From an uncultured Clostridia bacterium (GTDB taxonomy: Bacteria > Bacillota > Clostridia > Oscillospirales > Ruminococcaceae), in contig CANQOJ010000142.1 in NCBI GenBank assembly GCA_947625455.1, positions 1-5,817 on the forward strand: a DNA stretch of 5,817 nucleotides, written 5' to 3'. This document shows, piece by piece, positions 5,766-5,817 of this stretch. The position numbers and the translations under genes were made by a program. The notes below the pieces were generated by a model, which made no database searches, was not told the DNA's origin, and was given only the letters and a program-made list of their open reading frames with translations. Numbering within the stretch: position 1 is the stretch's first letter; every line of letters begins with the position of its first letter.

Positions 5766-5817
5766 ATGAAAGAGGACTTATGCTATATCATCAGTGCTTT
5801 TTCTTAGATACAACAAC
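5766..5817. other. Window edge, possible start or end of a further gene, undecided
   Basis: Two readings are possible. On the + strand, AAAGAGG (5769-5775) sits 4 nt before an ATG at 5780 whose frame stays open to the edge (12 residues), but the spacing is short and the ATG lies just after a terminator with no clear promoter. On the - strand, frames entering from the right end in stops at about 5778-5780 (ending ...STDDIA) or 5789-5791 (ending ...SKKKH), which would fit a convergent gene sharing the bidirectional terminator. Neither peptide is recognisable. Confidence 0.2.

Noticed and set aside
1..5817. CRISPR array, tRNA, rRNA, insertion sequence genes, toxin-antitoxin or defence genes
   Set aside because: No regularly spaced repeats, cloverleaf, transposase or other matching gene seen; the coding part is ordinary chromosomal housekeeping and transport.

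Overview
The window looks like chromosomal DNA from an anaerobic Clostridia-type Firmicute, perhaps a gut or rumen member of the Oscillospirales; the lineage is an inference. The grounds are: strong AGGAGG-type ribosome binding sites on most genes, mixed GC content with an AT-rich promoter region, and above all a single reading frame joining IspH to ribosomal protein S1. That fusion, and the gene order flavoprotein - cmk - plsC - ispH/rpsA, are known from Clostridia. All confident genes lie on the + strand and all look intact except where cut by the window edge.

Layout. Positions 2-988 hold the C-terminal three quarters or so of an HI0933/BaiN-type flavoprotein, cut at the left edge. Positions 989-1267 are non-coding. 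The first part is AT-rich with no obvious terminator. It is followed by a good sigma-A promoter with an extended -10 (1065-1093) and a leader of about 165 nt. Most of that leader is a striking four-arm inverted-repeat structure (1114-1219). Then comes a tight operon: cmk (1268-1945, TTG start), plsC (1935-2540) and the ispH-rpsA fusion (2530-4488), joined by two 11-nt overlaps. Inside the fusion, at the join between the two halves, sits a near-perfect Shine-Dalgarno sequence and an ATG (3354-3375). This could give a separate S1 protein.

A GC-rich hairpin with a poor T-tract (4512-4543) separates this operon from azlC-azlD (4569-5611). These encode a two-subunit branched-chain amino acid exporter and overlap by ATGA. 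Downstream lie a long perfect hairpin with a partly repeated, competing arm (5634-5687) and a clear intrinsic terminator (5733-5765). The last 50 bases may hold the edge of another gene, but neither strand nor identity can be decided.

How the genes work together. The cmk operon combines pyrimidine nucleotide supply (CMP to CDP, which also feeds dCTP and CDP-lipid synthesis), phosphatidic acid synthesis (PlsC), isoprenoid precursor synthesis (IspH) and translation (S1). It is therefore a growth-linked housekeeping unit. azlCD is a separate amino acid export function that may receive some read-through from the upstream operon. No mobile-element gene, CRISPR array, tRNA or rRNA was seen. The most unusual material is non-coding: the leader element before cmk, the internal start inside the fusion, and the competing-hairpin repeat after azlD.
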